This document shows positions 54,118 through 64,000 of a stretch of 64,000 bases of DNA, in pieces. Numbering within the stretch: the first letter of the stretch is position 1; the number at the start of each line of letters is the position of its first letter. This DNA is from Gliomastix tumulicola (taxonomy: Eukaryota; Ascomycota; Sordariomycetes; Hypocreales; Bionectriaceae). Below the pieces are notes generated by a model. It was given only the letters and a program-made list of their open reading frames with translations, was not told the origin of the DNA and searched no databases. A program made the position numbers and the translations under genes. The stretch lies in the NCBI GenBank assembly GCA_001599755.1, contig BCHX01000002.1, forward strand, positions 434,001 through 498,000, read 5' to 3'.

Positions 54118-56335
54118 CTACCGCAGAGCTCCAAAGTCGATCTCGTTATTCATCGAGGCCATACCCTGTGCGCGCTGCAGGCCCTGGAAGTCGCCGACGG
54201 TCCGCATCTGCGGCGGCGGCCCCTGGAGGTGGAAGCTGTTCTGCCGCTGCGGCGGACGCATCACCATGTTGCCCATGGGATGCGAAGTGGGCAGTGACGG
54301 CACGTTCATGCCCTGCTGGCGCATCAGGTGGTGCTGGCCCATGGGGTCGTGTGGCTGCTGCGGTGCCTGTTGTTGACCTTGAGGCTGCTGTTGCTGCTGC
54401 TGCTGCTGTTGCTGCTGATCCTGATGCTGAGGCTGGCCGAGCGGGTTGTTCTGGTGGCCGAGAGGACTCATAACCATCTCGGACATGGGCGTACAACCGA
54501 AGTTGTTCATGCCCGTAGGATAGTCCATGCCAGGTGACATGACACCCGGTGAACCCCCAAACGAACCATTCAGATCCGAGCTTTGCTGATTCACCGACGG
54601 CGCACCCCCATTCGACGCCGTGGCATTGCTCTCGGGCGTGCCCCCCGTCATCTCCATGCTGTACATCTTATCATACTCCTCAACGGACAGCTTATGATCG
54701 AAGTCGGTGTTGATGGACAGCTGCATCTGGGGCTGGGCCGCCTGCTGAGGCACCTGCGCCATGCCCGCATTGCCGAAGCCGTCGAAGATGTCGATGTTGG
54801 CGAGGTTCGGGTTCTCGGGCGCGTCCTTGAGCATCGGGTCGATGACGCGCGGGAGGATCTCGTGCATCTTGTTGAGCAGGAGCGGCAGGAAGCGGTGGTC
54901 GCCGTTGCGAGACATGGCGACGATGCTGAGGAGCTGGTTCATGTGCTCGCGGGGGCCGATGGCGAAGGGGTCGCGGGGCGCTGGCTGGAGGGCGAAGTGC
55001 TCGTTCATGGAGTGGACAATGTCCATGAGCTTCTCGATCTGTGTACGTACATGTAAGCAGGTCTAGTCTTCAAAGATGAGTGAGTACAAGTGAAGTGAAA
55101 CTTACCAGGCCGGAGTTGAGGAGCTCCATGCCCTGGTTGGGGAACTGGGAGGCCATGTTCATCAACAGGTCCCTCGACATGTTGCCCGTATACTGGAACG
55201 GCATCGAGTCGTCGCCGTTGGCATTCACAGCCCCGTTGGTGAGCTGCCAGACGGTGCTCTTCAGCCAGGACTGATTCGTATGCAGATCAGTCAGGTTGGC
55301 GTCCTGGCACAGATACGACTGCACCAGATCGCCCAGCTGCTTCTGCAGGTTCGCGACGTGCTGCGACGACAGGTTGCCCCGGGCCTTGTTCCACACGCTC
55401 AGGTACGCGTCGTCAAAGGGCTTGAAGAGGCTGGGGAGGAGGAGGAAGGCGCCGAGATGGGGGCTCAGGGCGTCGGAGGGGTCGTCGTTGACGGTAGGGA
55501 AGTTGATGGTGGCCTGCAGGGTGAGAGGGCGATTCCGCTGGATGGCGTAGGCCCGCTCGGTCGCGTAGAGCAGCCAGAACAGGCGGCGGCGGCGGGTGGC
55601 TTCCACAGCGTCGAACTGCATGTAGTGATCCTCCTTGTGCATGCCGACCATGTGGACCATGGTGGTGGCCTCCCGGAGGTAGTACCAGGCCCGATCATGC
55701 ATCTCCTGGCCGTAGTTGCAGGCGAAGAGGAAGTAGTTGGTGACGAGCGCATTCAGGGTGATGGAGTCGAGATACTCATACCCCTTGCGCACGCGAAGCG
55801 CCTCCTCAAGCAGAAGCTGGCTTGATACTATCGTTGCGCCAGGCATCATGTCCAGCTGGAAGGGATCGCCGGCAGGCATCGTCATCCCGGGCTGGAGCAT
55901 GACAAAGGCGCACAGCGACGTCATGAGGCAGTACGCATCGCGGTTCTGCTCCATATACAGGACCTGCTGCTCGACGGTCCGGCGGTCCAGGATCGGCAGC
56001 TGCGTGTACATGTTGTCGAAGAAGTAGGCGACGCAGTCCTTAACCAGCTCGCTCGTCAGCAGGCCGGGCGTCGGGCACAGGCTCGGGCTCGCGGGGGTGC
56101 AGTTGATGCCGTTGATGCGGTTCTGCACCTTGGCCGAGAGGCTCGTCTGGCGCTGCGTCTCCCTCAGTTCGCTGATGACCTTAGCACGCGAGCCCTTTGG
56201 GCCCTTCTTCTGCGGGATGGCGTTGTACGTGCATGACAGCTGCGCCTGGGAGCAGTTGCGGCACGGGTTGATGCCGTCGCACTTGACCTTTCGGCGATGG
56301 CAGGCATCGCAGGCCCTCTTAACGGCCTGCGACAT
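54118..56335 (-). CDS. col-26: Zn2Cys6 transcription factor, COL-26/BglR type
   Basis: Two exons on the minus strand, 56335-55106 and 55038-54118, with a 67-nt intron (GTAAGT..CAG), give 716 residues. The zinc cluster C-x2-C-x6-C-x5-C-x2-C-x6-C occupies residues 9-35. It is followed by the linker YNAIPQKKGPKGSRAKVI and a Fungal_trans middle region (about 90-420) with TRRRRLFWLLYATERAYAIQ. The C-terminal part is Met/Pro/Gln-rich with a polyglutamine block (QDQQQQQQ), probably a transactivation region. From memory the N-terminus and linker match the COL-26 (Neurospora) / BglR (Trichoderma) group, which is related to AmyR and controls use of starch, maltose and cellobiose and glucose sensing. 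I am sure of the factor class and moderately sure of the orthology. The protein acts in the nucleus. Confidence 0.85.
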
Positions 56336-59300
56336 GGCTGCTGCTGCTGCTGCTTTGCTGTCGTTTTTTTTTATCTCGGGACGGTCGTACTCGTGCGAGG
56401 GAGGTCGATTGAACGGATGAAAAAAGGGGCCGCAACACGGTAGAGTCGTGCAGGGAAGCCCAGTGCGGCGCGCACCAACAGGATCGAAGTCGAAGGAGAA
56501 AGCGACAATGACGAACGGACGGCGAGTTCTATTTCGGTTCTACTGCTCGCCTCCCCGGAATCTGGGGATATTGCGGGGGGAGAGAGGGAAAGCGGTCGGT
56601 GGGACGGTCGATGAGGTGGTGAGGATGGCTTGCAGGTGATATTCGGCCCTTTCGAATCGGCGGGCGGCTGCCAAGGTGGCTCTCTCTCTCTCTCAGCGCG
56701 CTCGAAGGATGAGAGAGAAGAAAAAAGAAGCGAAGTCGATCCGGAGGACCGAGTCCGTAGCGCCCTTTCACATGCAGGCGGCAGCAGCGCGCGGGGTTTT
56801 TTTTGTTCGAACAGTCGTGAGTGTTTTCTGTGTGTGGTGTGGTGTGTGTGTGTGTGTTCGATGGTGATGAGGTTTTGGGAAGGGAAGCGAGCGGAGGGGA
56901 GGAGAACGAAAAAAGCGGACGGGGATGACTGCTGGGCGAACTCGCCAGGCGGCCTGCCTTGGCTCCAGAAGAGAGAGACAAATCGAGTCGCTGGGCTGGG
57001 GGCGAGGGAGCAGGTACCTCCGTGCTAGCAGCTGCACAAGCGCACAAGGGGGAAGGCCTGCCCTGTCTTGTCGAACCAACCCGAGTCGAACAGTGCGACT
57101 TGACGGTGGAGCAGGGAAATAACAGGGAGGCCACGCTATTAGTCAAAGGCCCTGGTCAAGAAGAAGATGGAGGGGGGGGGGGCGAGGACTGGGTACGCGC
57201 GCGAAGTGGCAGGCCGCTGGAATGCTGGAATGCCCGTCGGGGAACCCTGCAGCACAGTGCCAGTTATGCCAGCCTCTGTACGGTGCCATTTTCGAGGAGG
57301 GAGTGGGCTCGCAGGCGATTGGTGAGTTGAGACATGGCTGGATACACCAACTCGAGCACGGTCCAGCGCCCTACAGCGCCTTACAGCCGGTGCTTTCGAC
57401 CGTTACGGTGCAGGTGGCTTGGATTGCACTGTATCTCCATGTCATCGCCTCGCTGCCTCGCTCTTTTAACTTTGAGGCTTTCAACGGTTGATGCTTATCC
57501 CCTCCAATGCGCGAATAGTGCGGGCTTGCCCCGAGGCTTCAAATCTTGAATTCTTTGGCTCCCGTCACGCTGTAATAGCAGCATCATAGCAACAAATTAC
57601 GACGACGCTACCAGCAATAGCCGCGGCTCAGGTGGCTAAAACATCCCAAAGCTGGCTGTGTACCGCTCTTCAGCTCAGTGACAAGACAGCGCTCCCTTTT
57701 CGAATTAGGGTCTCGGCAACCCTAACCGACCACTATAATCTCACCCGAACCATGGCCACCACCACCACCACCACCACCATCGTCTTCGAGAACGAGATTT
57801 CGAGTCTCGGGTCCTCTCGTATCGCATGAAGGGCTGCCCGCTATTGAAAAAGAAGGCGCCGTGGTGCGCCAGATCTCGGTGTCCCAGCAGCCCTGAGCGC
57901 AACGCCTTGGTCGCGAGGCGACGAGTTCGTGACACGGCAAGTTGTGACACAGGAGAGTCAATCCATTCCAAGCCCGTCTGGCATTCTCGGCACAGCCAGC
58001 TGGACGCAGCTGCGCCTAATGTCGTGGAATCTCATCTCAGCCAGCGGGAAAAGGAGAGAGGGGAGGGGCGGCGGCGGCCAAATGCAATGTCTCTGAGACC
58101 GACCGGCTGAGCCCTGTCTTTGTGCCACTGTCCTGAAAGAGTGATAATATTAGTCTGGTCTGGTACTGTGCAGTTTCTGGACGAGCCACCTTGTTGTCAG
58201 CCGCGGAATTGCGGTGCCCGTAACGTTGGCTCGGTGTCTACGTCAGGAGGCGAAATGGCATCCCGTGATTGTCGGCTTCGCCTTTCCCTTTTCACATCGA
58301 CCGTCGGCGCCGCCCCAATCTCCCAGCATGTCTCAACGCGGGAAGAATACATACAGCAAAGGCCCATCATCTGCTCTGCGCCGCAAATCAGACACGAAAA
58401 AGCCATGTTTGAAAACCCGCTGCCTCGCTCTCGCAATTGCCAACAATGCGATGTGTGATTGATTTCTTTCCCTGGTCAGCAGCGGGCTTGGTTCGTCACA
58501 CGCAGCACACAGTGCCACATCATCGGCGATCTTGGTGGGAATCGGGCAACTCGCAGGGACGGAGGAGCCCAGCCCAGGCCAGAGTCACTCGCATTAGCAT
58601 CGAATGATTCTACGCTGTTTCTATTACGGGGTATGGGTTGTGCCTCTGACAGTGCGCTCCTCCCCGCCTGTCCAGGGTGCTACGTACTGTACGGAGGTAC
58701 GGAGTAAGTGACGGAAACCTGCTGGGAGGGACTCTTGCAGTCTGGGGGCGGCCGCCCCCAGCCAGTGTGTTTCCCTGAAATCCTTCGGTAATAACGAGAG
58801 CCAGCCTTCGACACATGTGACGATGCCAATGACCATGACCATGGCCATGAACAGGTCGACAGCAGAGGGCTGGAGGCAGTACAGTACGTACATCACATAG
58901 CAGCCACTGACTCGGTGAGGATCAAGCTTTTCAACGGGCACAGCGGTCAAGTCCGACGGCGCGGCTCTAGCACTCTGCTCAACGGTGGCGTGGTCGCCCA
59001 CCAACGACCGCTGGAAGCGAACCAACCAACCAACCAACACCCTTCCGAGTCATTTCATCAGGGTGTCCGTCGCTGACAAAGGGGGGCAACCCTCCAGCTC
59101 CGGAGACGACCTAAACTGTGTCGGCCTCCTCTCCAGGACACACCGACTGGAATACAAGTTTTATGATCAGCTCCCAGGTCCTGGCTCCGTGAAACCACTT
59201 CATTTTGGGCCATCCGAGACCGCCATCGCAAGCCTAAGGTCTCGCCCTCCCTTGCTTTGCGTCTCCTCGCTTCTTCGTCCCATTGGCCGTTCCGTCCGTG

Positions 59301-60136
59301 TGTTGTGTGTGCGTGTGTGTATTTTCAGCGCGTACTCCGCAGCGAACCACCGACAAAAGGGAAAGAAGGGGGGGAAACCTGTCTTTGCCCCATGGGCTTA
59401 TCCCCCTTCGAGTCTGGCGCCGAGATTAGTTTCGGTCCGATCAGGCCAGCCACTCACACACAAGCCGCAGGAGGAGAACTGAATGCAAGGCTGACCTGCG
59501 ACAAGCCCGTTTGAGAAGTACCTGCTGGGCTGACCATCTGTCCAGTCCAGCAGCAGGTCAGCGGGGGGAAAGTTGGCAAAAGAAGGGGAAGATGGTCCTG
59601 GATGCTGTCGCAGTGGGATAGCTCACGTGATATAAGTCATCAGATGTAAACTAACCCCAGACAAGACCGGCTCACGGCAATGGCGTGGTTCTGGTCGGTC
59701 GTGTGATGGCAGATCCAGGCACCAGAAGCCCCGTGCCATCTGATGGGCGGTCGGCCGCCCTGTCCTTGCTACGGTCGTCGTCCACGAAGAGCCGCTTAAG
59801 AGAGCCCTTGAAGAGATCCAAGGCGGTCTAGACAGGAAGAGCATTGGCATTCGCACACCGGCAGCAACATCCTTGAACCCGGACTGGACTGTCAACATGC
59901 CAGACGGTAGACAAGCTTTCCAGGAGTCCAAACAGGCCTAGAAGCGGGCGGAAGCGGACCATCGCCGCCTGCGAGAGCGGACGTGAGTGGGGAGATGCTG
60001 CCTACCCTATAGATCAGACCAACTTCAGCCGGTCCTCGTCATCGCTCATCAAATTAATATGAGGGAATGCGCCTGCTTCTTTTTTAATTCTCATTCCATC
60101 GTATCCTGTAAGCTCATACTGGTGCTCAGTCGTGAA
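56336..60136. other. 3.8-kb intergenic region
   Basis: No gene supported. The first kilobase is the long promoter and leader of the COL-26-type gene, as expected for a nutrient regulator. A (CAC)n repeat is at about 57754-57780 and (CCAA)n at 59021-59037. A minus-strand frame through 58624-59040 encodes an apolar stretch (DLFMAMVMVIGIVTCV), discussed as a possible fourth small membrane ORF. Confidence 0.45.
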
Positions 60137-62269
60137 ATGGATTCAAGAACTTTGAAGCTGCCCCAGGCGTGCGAGGCTTGCCGGTGAGACACGATATCGC
60201 TCATCCTTAAGACGTCACTCCCACTTACACATTGAATCTCAGCCGACTGAAGAGACGATGCACCAAAGAAAAGCCAACATGTTCTCTCGTATGTTTATTG
60301 ACACAGTATTATTCGGGGATCAGTGTGCTTAAGATGAACAGTGTCAACGCCTCGGCAAGACTTGCAAGTACATTTACTTCACCACCGGAGACTCTGAACC
60401 GCCGCCGAGTGCTCTCTCCCAGAGACTCCGGCATCTCGAGCGGCTTGTCGAAGCACACGCCAGCTCTCAGCAGACGTCCCAAGCCGCCTCAGCGCCTAGA
60501 TCTGCGATCCGATCTCCGGGAGGAACCGTCGGCCCAGGACCAAGATCTGGGTTCCCCAGGGCCTTCTTCCTCGACACGGACTACCTCCGCCCTCTGGCCC
60601 CGAGCGGCCTTGTGCCCTCCGCCTTCCGCTCCCACCTCGAGCAGACGGCATCTCCCCACATCGGGACGGACCATGACGCCATATGCGACGCCTACCTCTC
60701 CTCGGCTCACCGCTGGCTGCCCATCATCAGCCGGAAGCTGCTGAGGACGGACCTGAGGCCGACGTCCAGGAGTGACGGCTGCAGTCTGCTGCTCCTCCTA
60801 ACGATGAAGCTCTGCGCGAGTCTCTCCTCCTTACAGCCACCACCACCACCGCCGCAGCAGCAAGACTCGGCGCTGTATCAGCTGACGGCGAGACTGTGTG
60901 CCGAGGCCGAGGCTGCGGGCGCCGTCTCCCTCCGCCTGGTGCAGTCCCTCGTCCTGCTGGCCGTCTTCGAGACAGCCCACGCCATCTACCCGGCTGCCTA
61001 CCTGACCGTCGGGCGGGCGGCGCGGATGGCGATGATGGCTGGGATGCACGATCGAGTGAGAGTACAGCAGCTCTTCAAGCCGGCGGATACGTGGTCCTCT
61101 GACGAGGAGCACCGCCGGACGTGGTGGGCCATCTTTGTCCTCGACCGGTAAGACGACGACCGCCTCGATGATCCCTTCCCGTGAGACGAGACGAGAAAAC
61201 GAGAAGAAGAAAAAAAAAGGTCAACTCACACTCTCCCACAGGTTTGTCAGTATCGGCACGAGCGGGCTGCCTCTCGCGGCACCCGAACCGTCCTCGGGTG
61301 ACCTCCTCCCCGTCAACGACCACGACTGGGACAGCGGCCGCATCGTCCCCAACGAGCCGCTGTACACCGAGTCCTTCTCGCACGCCGCCATGATCGGCGC
61401 CTTCGCCAAGACGTGCCAGGCGGCGCACATCCTCGGCAAGGTCCTCGCGCACCAGGAGGCCCGGAAGAGTAGTCCCCCCTCGGGGGGCGCGAGGGATCTG
61501 CTCTCGGAAGCGCAGCACCTGCACCACGCGCTCTCGTCTCTGCAGTCCACGCTCGAGAGGGGGAGAGAAGGAGGAGGAGGCACCTCGTCGCGGCTGTCCG
61601 CCCTGGCCCTGTGCGCCTCGGCGCGACTGCTGCTGTACGACCGGTATGGGTGCAACGATCCATCCGCCGCCAGCGCCGCGGAGCGCATCCCGCAGGAGAC
61701 GGAGATGCAACGTGTGTCGCTCGAGGGCATCAAGGCCATCGCGGGCGTCACGGCGCCGGCCGTCGCGAGGGCCGTGGTAGCAGGTCGCAGCTATGATGAC
61801 GAGGACGATGATACCATGGACGGGGGAGATGTAGAGATCGAGGACGTGGACGAGGACGAGGACGAGGACGAGGACGCCGCCGTGAGCCCGTTTGTCGCGC
61901 AGTTCCTGTACCACGCCGCGACCGAGTGTGCGTGGTTCATACGCGAGGACCATGAGCCTCACATGTGCGAGGCGCTCACCGTCGTCCTGCTTGCGCTGGA
62001 GGCCATCAGTAGGCGGTGCGGTGTCGGATGTGAGTCTTTTCTGATTGGCCCCCTTTTCTTCCCTCCCCCAGCCTATCCCTCCCCCCCCCCACCCTTTCTG
62101 TGCGACTTCTCGGGAATGGCTGCTTGTCTGACACGCTGTGGCAGCGGAGTACATCGCTCTACTCGAGCAGGGCGAAGTGATGGAGCTCGTGCGGGAGAGA
62201 GTGCCCTCCTCAGAGGCGGGAGTCACATCGAAGGCGCCCGGCGACTTCATGGTTCTCACTCCGCCGTAG
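60137..62269 (+). CDS. Zn2Cys6 fungal-specific transcription factor
   Basis: Five exons, 60137-60183, 60243-60288, 60342-61147, 61242-62029 and 62145-62269, give 603 residues. The joins rebuild a canonical zinc cluster: CEACRRLKRRCTKEKPTCSL, then CQRLGKTC (C12, C15, C22, C29, C32, C39). The two short first exons split this cluster, which explains why no single open frame shows it. A coiled linker (SQRLRHLERLVEAH) follows, then a Fungal_trans region with YLSSAHRWLPIISRKLL, ARMAMMAGMH and EEHRRTWWAIFVLDRFVSIG. An acidic stretch (DEDEDEDEDA) precedes the last exon. It lies 600 bp upstream of a GPI-type surface protein gene on the same strand. Targets are unknown. The ATG at 60137 gives the usual short N-terminus. 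Confidence 0.88.
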
Positions 62270-62871
62270 AAAGGGGAGGCAGCAAATCCCAGTTGATCGC
62301 AGCAACTGATTGTGACATAGCGGAAGGTGGTCAGATCTGTAGTTTCAAGGATTCATGTATACCAAACTTGCAGTAGAGCCAAGGCAATGTGTGCTCGCCC
62401 AACCCCCCTCGCCAGTGCATGCCCGAGTTCCACGAGTCCCTGCTTGCCGGCGCACAGCTCGGGGGTCATTCGGGGAGGGATGCATACTCAAAAGGTTGTG
62501 CAAGCAGCGTCATGTCTGTCTACAGGAAATCGCCGGCCCAGACTTCCGATAGGGATCAACTCGGGACAAACAAAATTCCCCTTGAGACACGTCGTGTGCG
62601 GGTTCATGGGCGTATCGGCCGTGGAGGCTGGGGAGGGGAGAAGGGAAGAGAACGTTGCCTTGCTGACTTGGATTGTGTCCTGGTTAGTGTACATGGTGCT
62701 CTTGACTCAGATATAAAAAGGACGAACCCGTCCCTAGTGATCGGACGCAGACGTCGTGGCAGTTGCTCATTCTCCCCTGAACAGAGGACAGGACCCGGAC
62801 ACTTGCCCAACTCGCTGCCCTGCTGTCTCGTGTTTAAATCCTGCTTCTTTCCCTGTTCAGCGAGATCCAAG
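62270..62871. other. intergenic region with promoter of the GPI-type gene
   Basis: No gene supported. It holds the regulator 3' end and a clear TATA element at 62712. The CTGTTCAG just before the ATG at 62872 resembles an intron acceptor. Confidence 0.5.
62712..62718 (+). promoter_or_regulatory. TATA box
   Basis: TATAAAA, 154 bp upstream of the ATG at 62872. Confidence 0.5.
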
Positions 62872-63644
62872 ATGATTGCACTCACTGCGATCCTGGGCCT
62901 CAGCTTGCTGCCCCTTGCCCACGCGGCGGACCAGCTTACCGTCCGTGGGGAGGCCAAGTCCGCTTCCGTTACCGTGACTGTCGACTGGCTCTACCCGGTA
63001 GACCCGACGGACTATCCGGTGTAAGCCTCCCGTTCCTCACGGCCTGGAATCTTCCCAGGTATACCGCACACCCTTAGCGATGCTGACCGTTCGCCAGGCC
63101 TCCGGAATCCGAGTCTTCCTCCTCCACATGGTCAGGCTGGGGACCGTCATACTACCAGCCTCCAGGCCCGTCCTCGACATCCAGCAGCACAGGCGGTGGC
63201 TGCCGCCCGCACACATCGCACACGTCGCAGTGGCCCAACTCCTCGTCGACGCCCATTACCACCCTCGTAACGACGCGTCCTGTGACCATCACGACGTTCA
63301 CAACGGAGCCGTGGTCCACGGTCATCGGAGACGCGACGCCGTCATCGTCGACAGACACGGGAGCGCCTGTCTATCCCGTGCCGACTTGGACGCGATGCCC
63401 GTATGCGGAGGACGTGTTCAACTGCGGCGGCGGCGGCGGCAGCAGCGGCGGCGATGATGATGAGCCAGTGGCTCTCGCGGTCGAGATGGGGACTGAGGAC
63501 GAGAAGGATGAAGCTGAGTCTTCTGTGACGGGTGAGACAGCGCCTCTGCCGTCGGACGATCTTTTCTCCGCCGCTCGTGGGAAGAGCGATGCTGTTCTTG
63601 GTTCACTTTGGCTGGTTCTGGGACTGACGGCCTTGATGGTGTGA
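62872..63644 (+). CDS. secreted Ser/Thr-rich GPI-type surface protein
   Basis: Two exons, 62872-63020 and 63098-63644, joined across a 77-nt intron (GTAAGC..CAG), give 231 residues. The signal peptide is MIALTAILGLSLLPLAHA. The mature part is low-complexity: Ser/Thr/Pro-rich with TTLVTTRPVTITTFTTEPWS, an array typical of fungal wall proteins. Two Cys-containing islands (GGGCRPHTSH and RCPYAEDVFNC) and a GGGGGSSGGDDD stretch follow. The C-terminus is a short polar spacer and a hydrophobic end (GSLWLVLGLTALMV) consistent with GPI attachment. It has no recognised catalytic domain. The role is probably structural or adhesive at the cell surface. In the intron-free reading frame only half of the protein would appear, so the splice is supported by the restored VPPESESSSS junction. 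Confidence 0.75.
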
Positions 63645-64000
63645 AGTCGAGCTGGGTCATTTTGATTTGATGAAGTGCATGGTATGGTGCTGTGTTTGGG
63701 GGGATGAATTCTGATTTACTGCATAGGTACTAGTAGCTGGGTTGGGGGCTGGGAATAGGGGCTGCGGTCTGCGAAGAAGTTAGTATACCTAATGATGCTT
63801 GTGAATGAATGACGAAGGCTTTGAATTCCTCTCTCTAAGACACTTGAGATGAAGAGGCGAATGAATGATGAATGGAGTCAATTGACTGAGGACATGGGAG
63901 CTGGTAGTGGTGTTGTTGTCGCCTATGGGGCTGGGAGGTTACAGGGGACTGTACACTATCTACAAGCCCACTGTACTTGGCAACTGATTCACTGTAAGAG
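63645..64000. other. 3' flank, no gene seen
   Basis: AT-richer sequence after the GPI-type gene with no coding frame of interest before the window ends. Confidence 0.5.

Noticed and set aside
57722..57971. minus-strand frames with Gly/Trp runs
   Set aside because: They translate a (CAC)n microsatellite only.
1..64000. CRISPR arrays, bacterial operons or ribosomal RNA
   Set aside because: None seen; all short repeats are microsatellites or minisatellites, and gene structure is fungal.

Overview
The window is nuclear DNA of a filamentous ascomycete (Pezizomycotina, probably Sordariomycetes). The genes are moderately GC-rich with short GT..AG introns of about 50-100 nt. The protein families are typically fungal: HOL1-like and DAL5-like MFS carriers, Zn2Cys6 regulators, GPI-anchored Ser/Thr-rich surface proteins, a TauD-type dioxygenase and a tandem CbxX/CfxQ AAA ATPase. 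There is no operon structure. Gene ends and functions are read from the sequence; nothing was searched against a database.

Layout. 0-2.4 kb: 3' part of an MFS carrier and a small charged orphan. 5.4-8 kb: a GPI-type wall protein and a GNAT acetyltransferase. 8.8-13.7 kb: a 12-exon full-length ABCC-type ABC transporter. 14.3-18.1 kb: a triple-AAA ATPase whose reading frame is broken at two homopolymers, followed by a 72-base G run. 21-22.7 kb: a decayed beta-lactamase-like serine hydrolase. 23.6-25.4 kb: a DAL5-like MFS carrier. 25.4-30.2 kb: a long stretch without a convincing gene. 30.2-36.7 kb: a secreted endonuclease/exonuclease/phosphatase-fold enzyme, a DUF676-type serine hydrolase and an APH/CHK-fold kinase. 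36.7-40.2 kb: simple-sequence-rich gap. 40.2-49.1 kb: TauD-type dioxygenase, HhH-GPD DNA glycosylase, a conserved-looking orphan and a class 3 lipase. 49.3-54 kb: accessory-looking stretch with three very small single-pass membrane ORFs, an HNH-nuclease relic and a tRNA-like element. 54.1-56.3 kb: a Zn2Cys6 regulator of the COL-26/BglR type. 60.1-63.6 kb: a second Zn2Cys6 regulator and a GPI-type surface protein.

Themes. Several genes face the environment: three transporters, two GPI-type surface proteins, a secreted phosphoesterase/nuclease, and TauD-type sulfonate use. One regulator probably controls sugar and polysaccharide use. The housekeeping-like genes (glycosylase, kinase, lipases) are intact. 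The decayed or odd material is concentrated at 18-23 kb, 25-30 kb and 49-54 kb. The best candidates for something undescribed are the tiny membrane-protein ORFs (49.4, 50.1, 52.8 and possibly 58.8 kb), the AAA ATPase with its degenerate third domain, and a palindrome cluster at 23.2 kb that looks like a transposon terminus.
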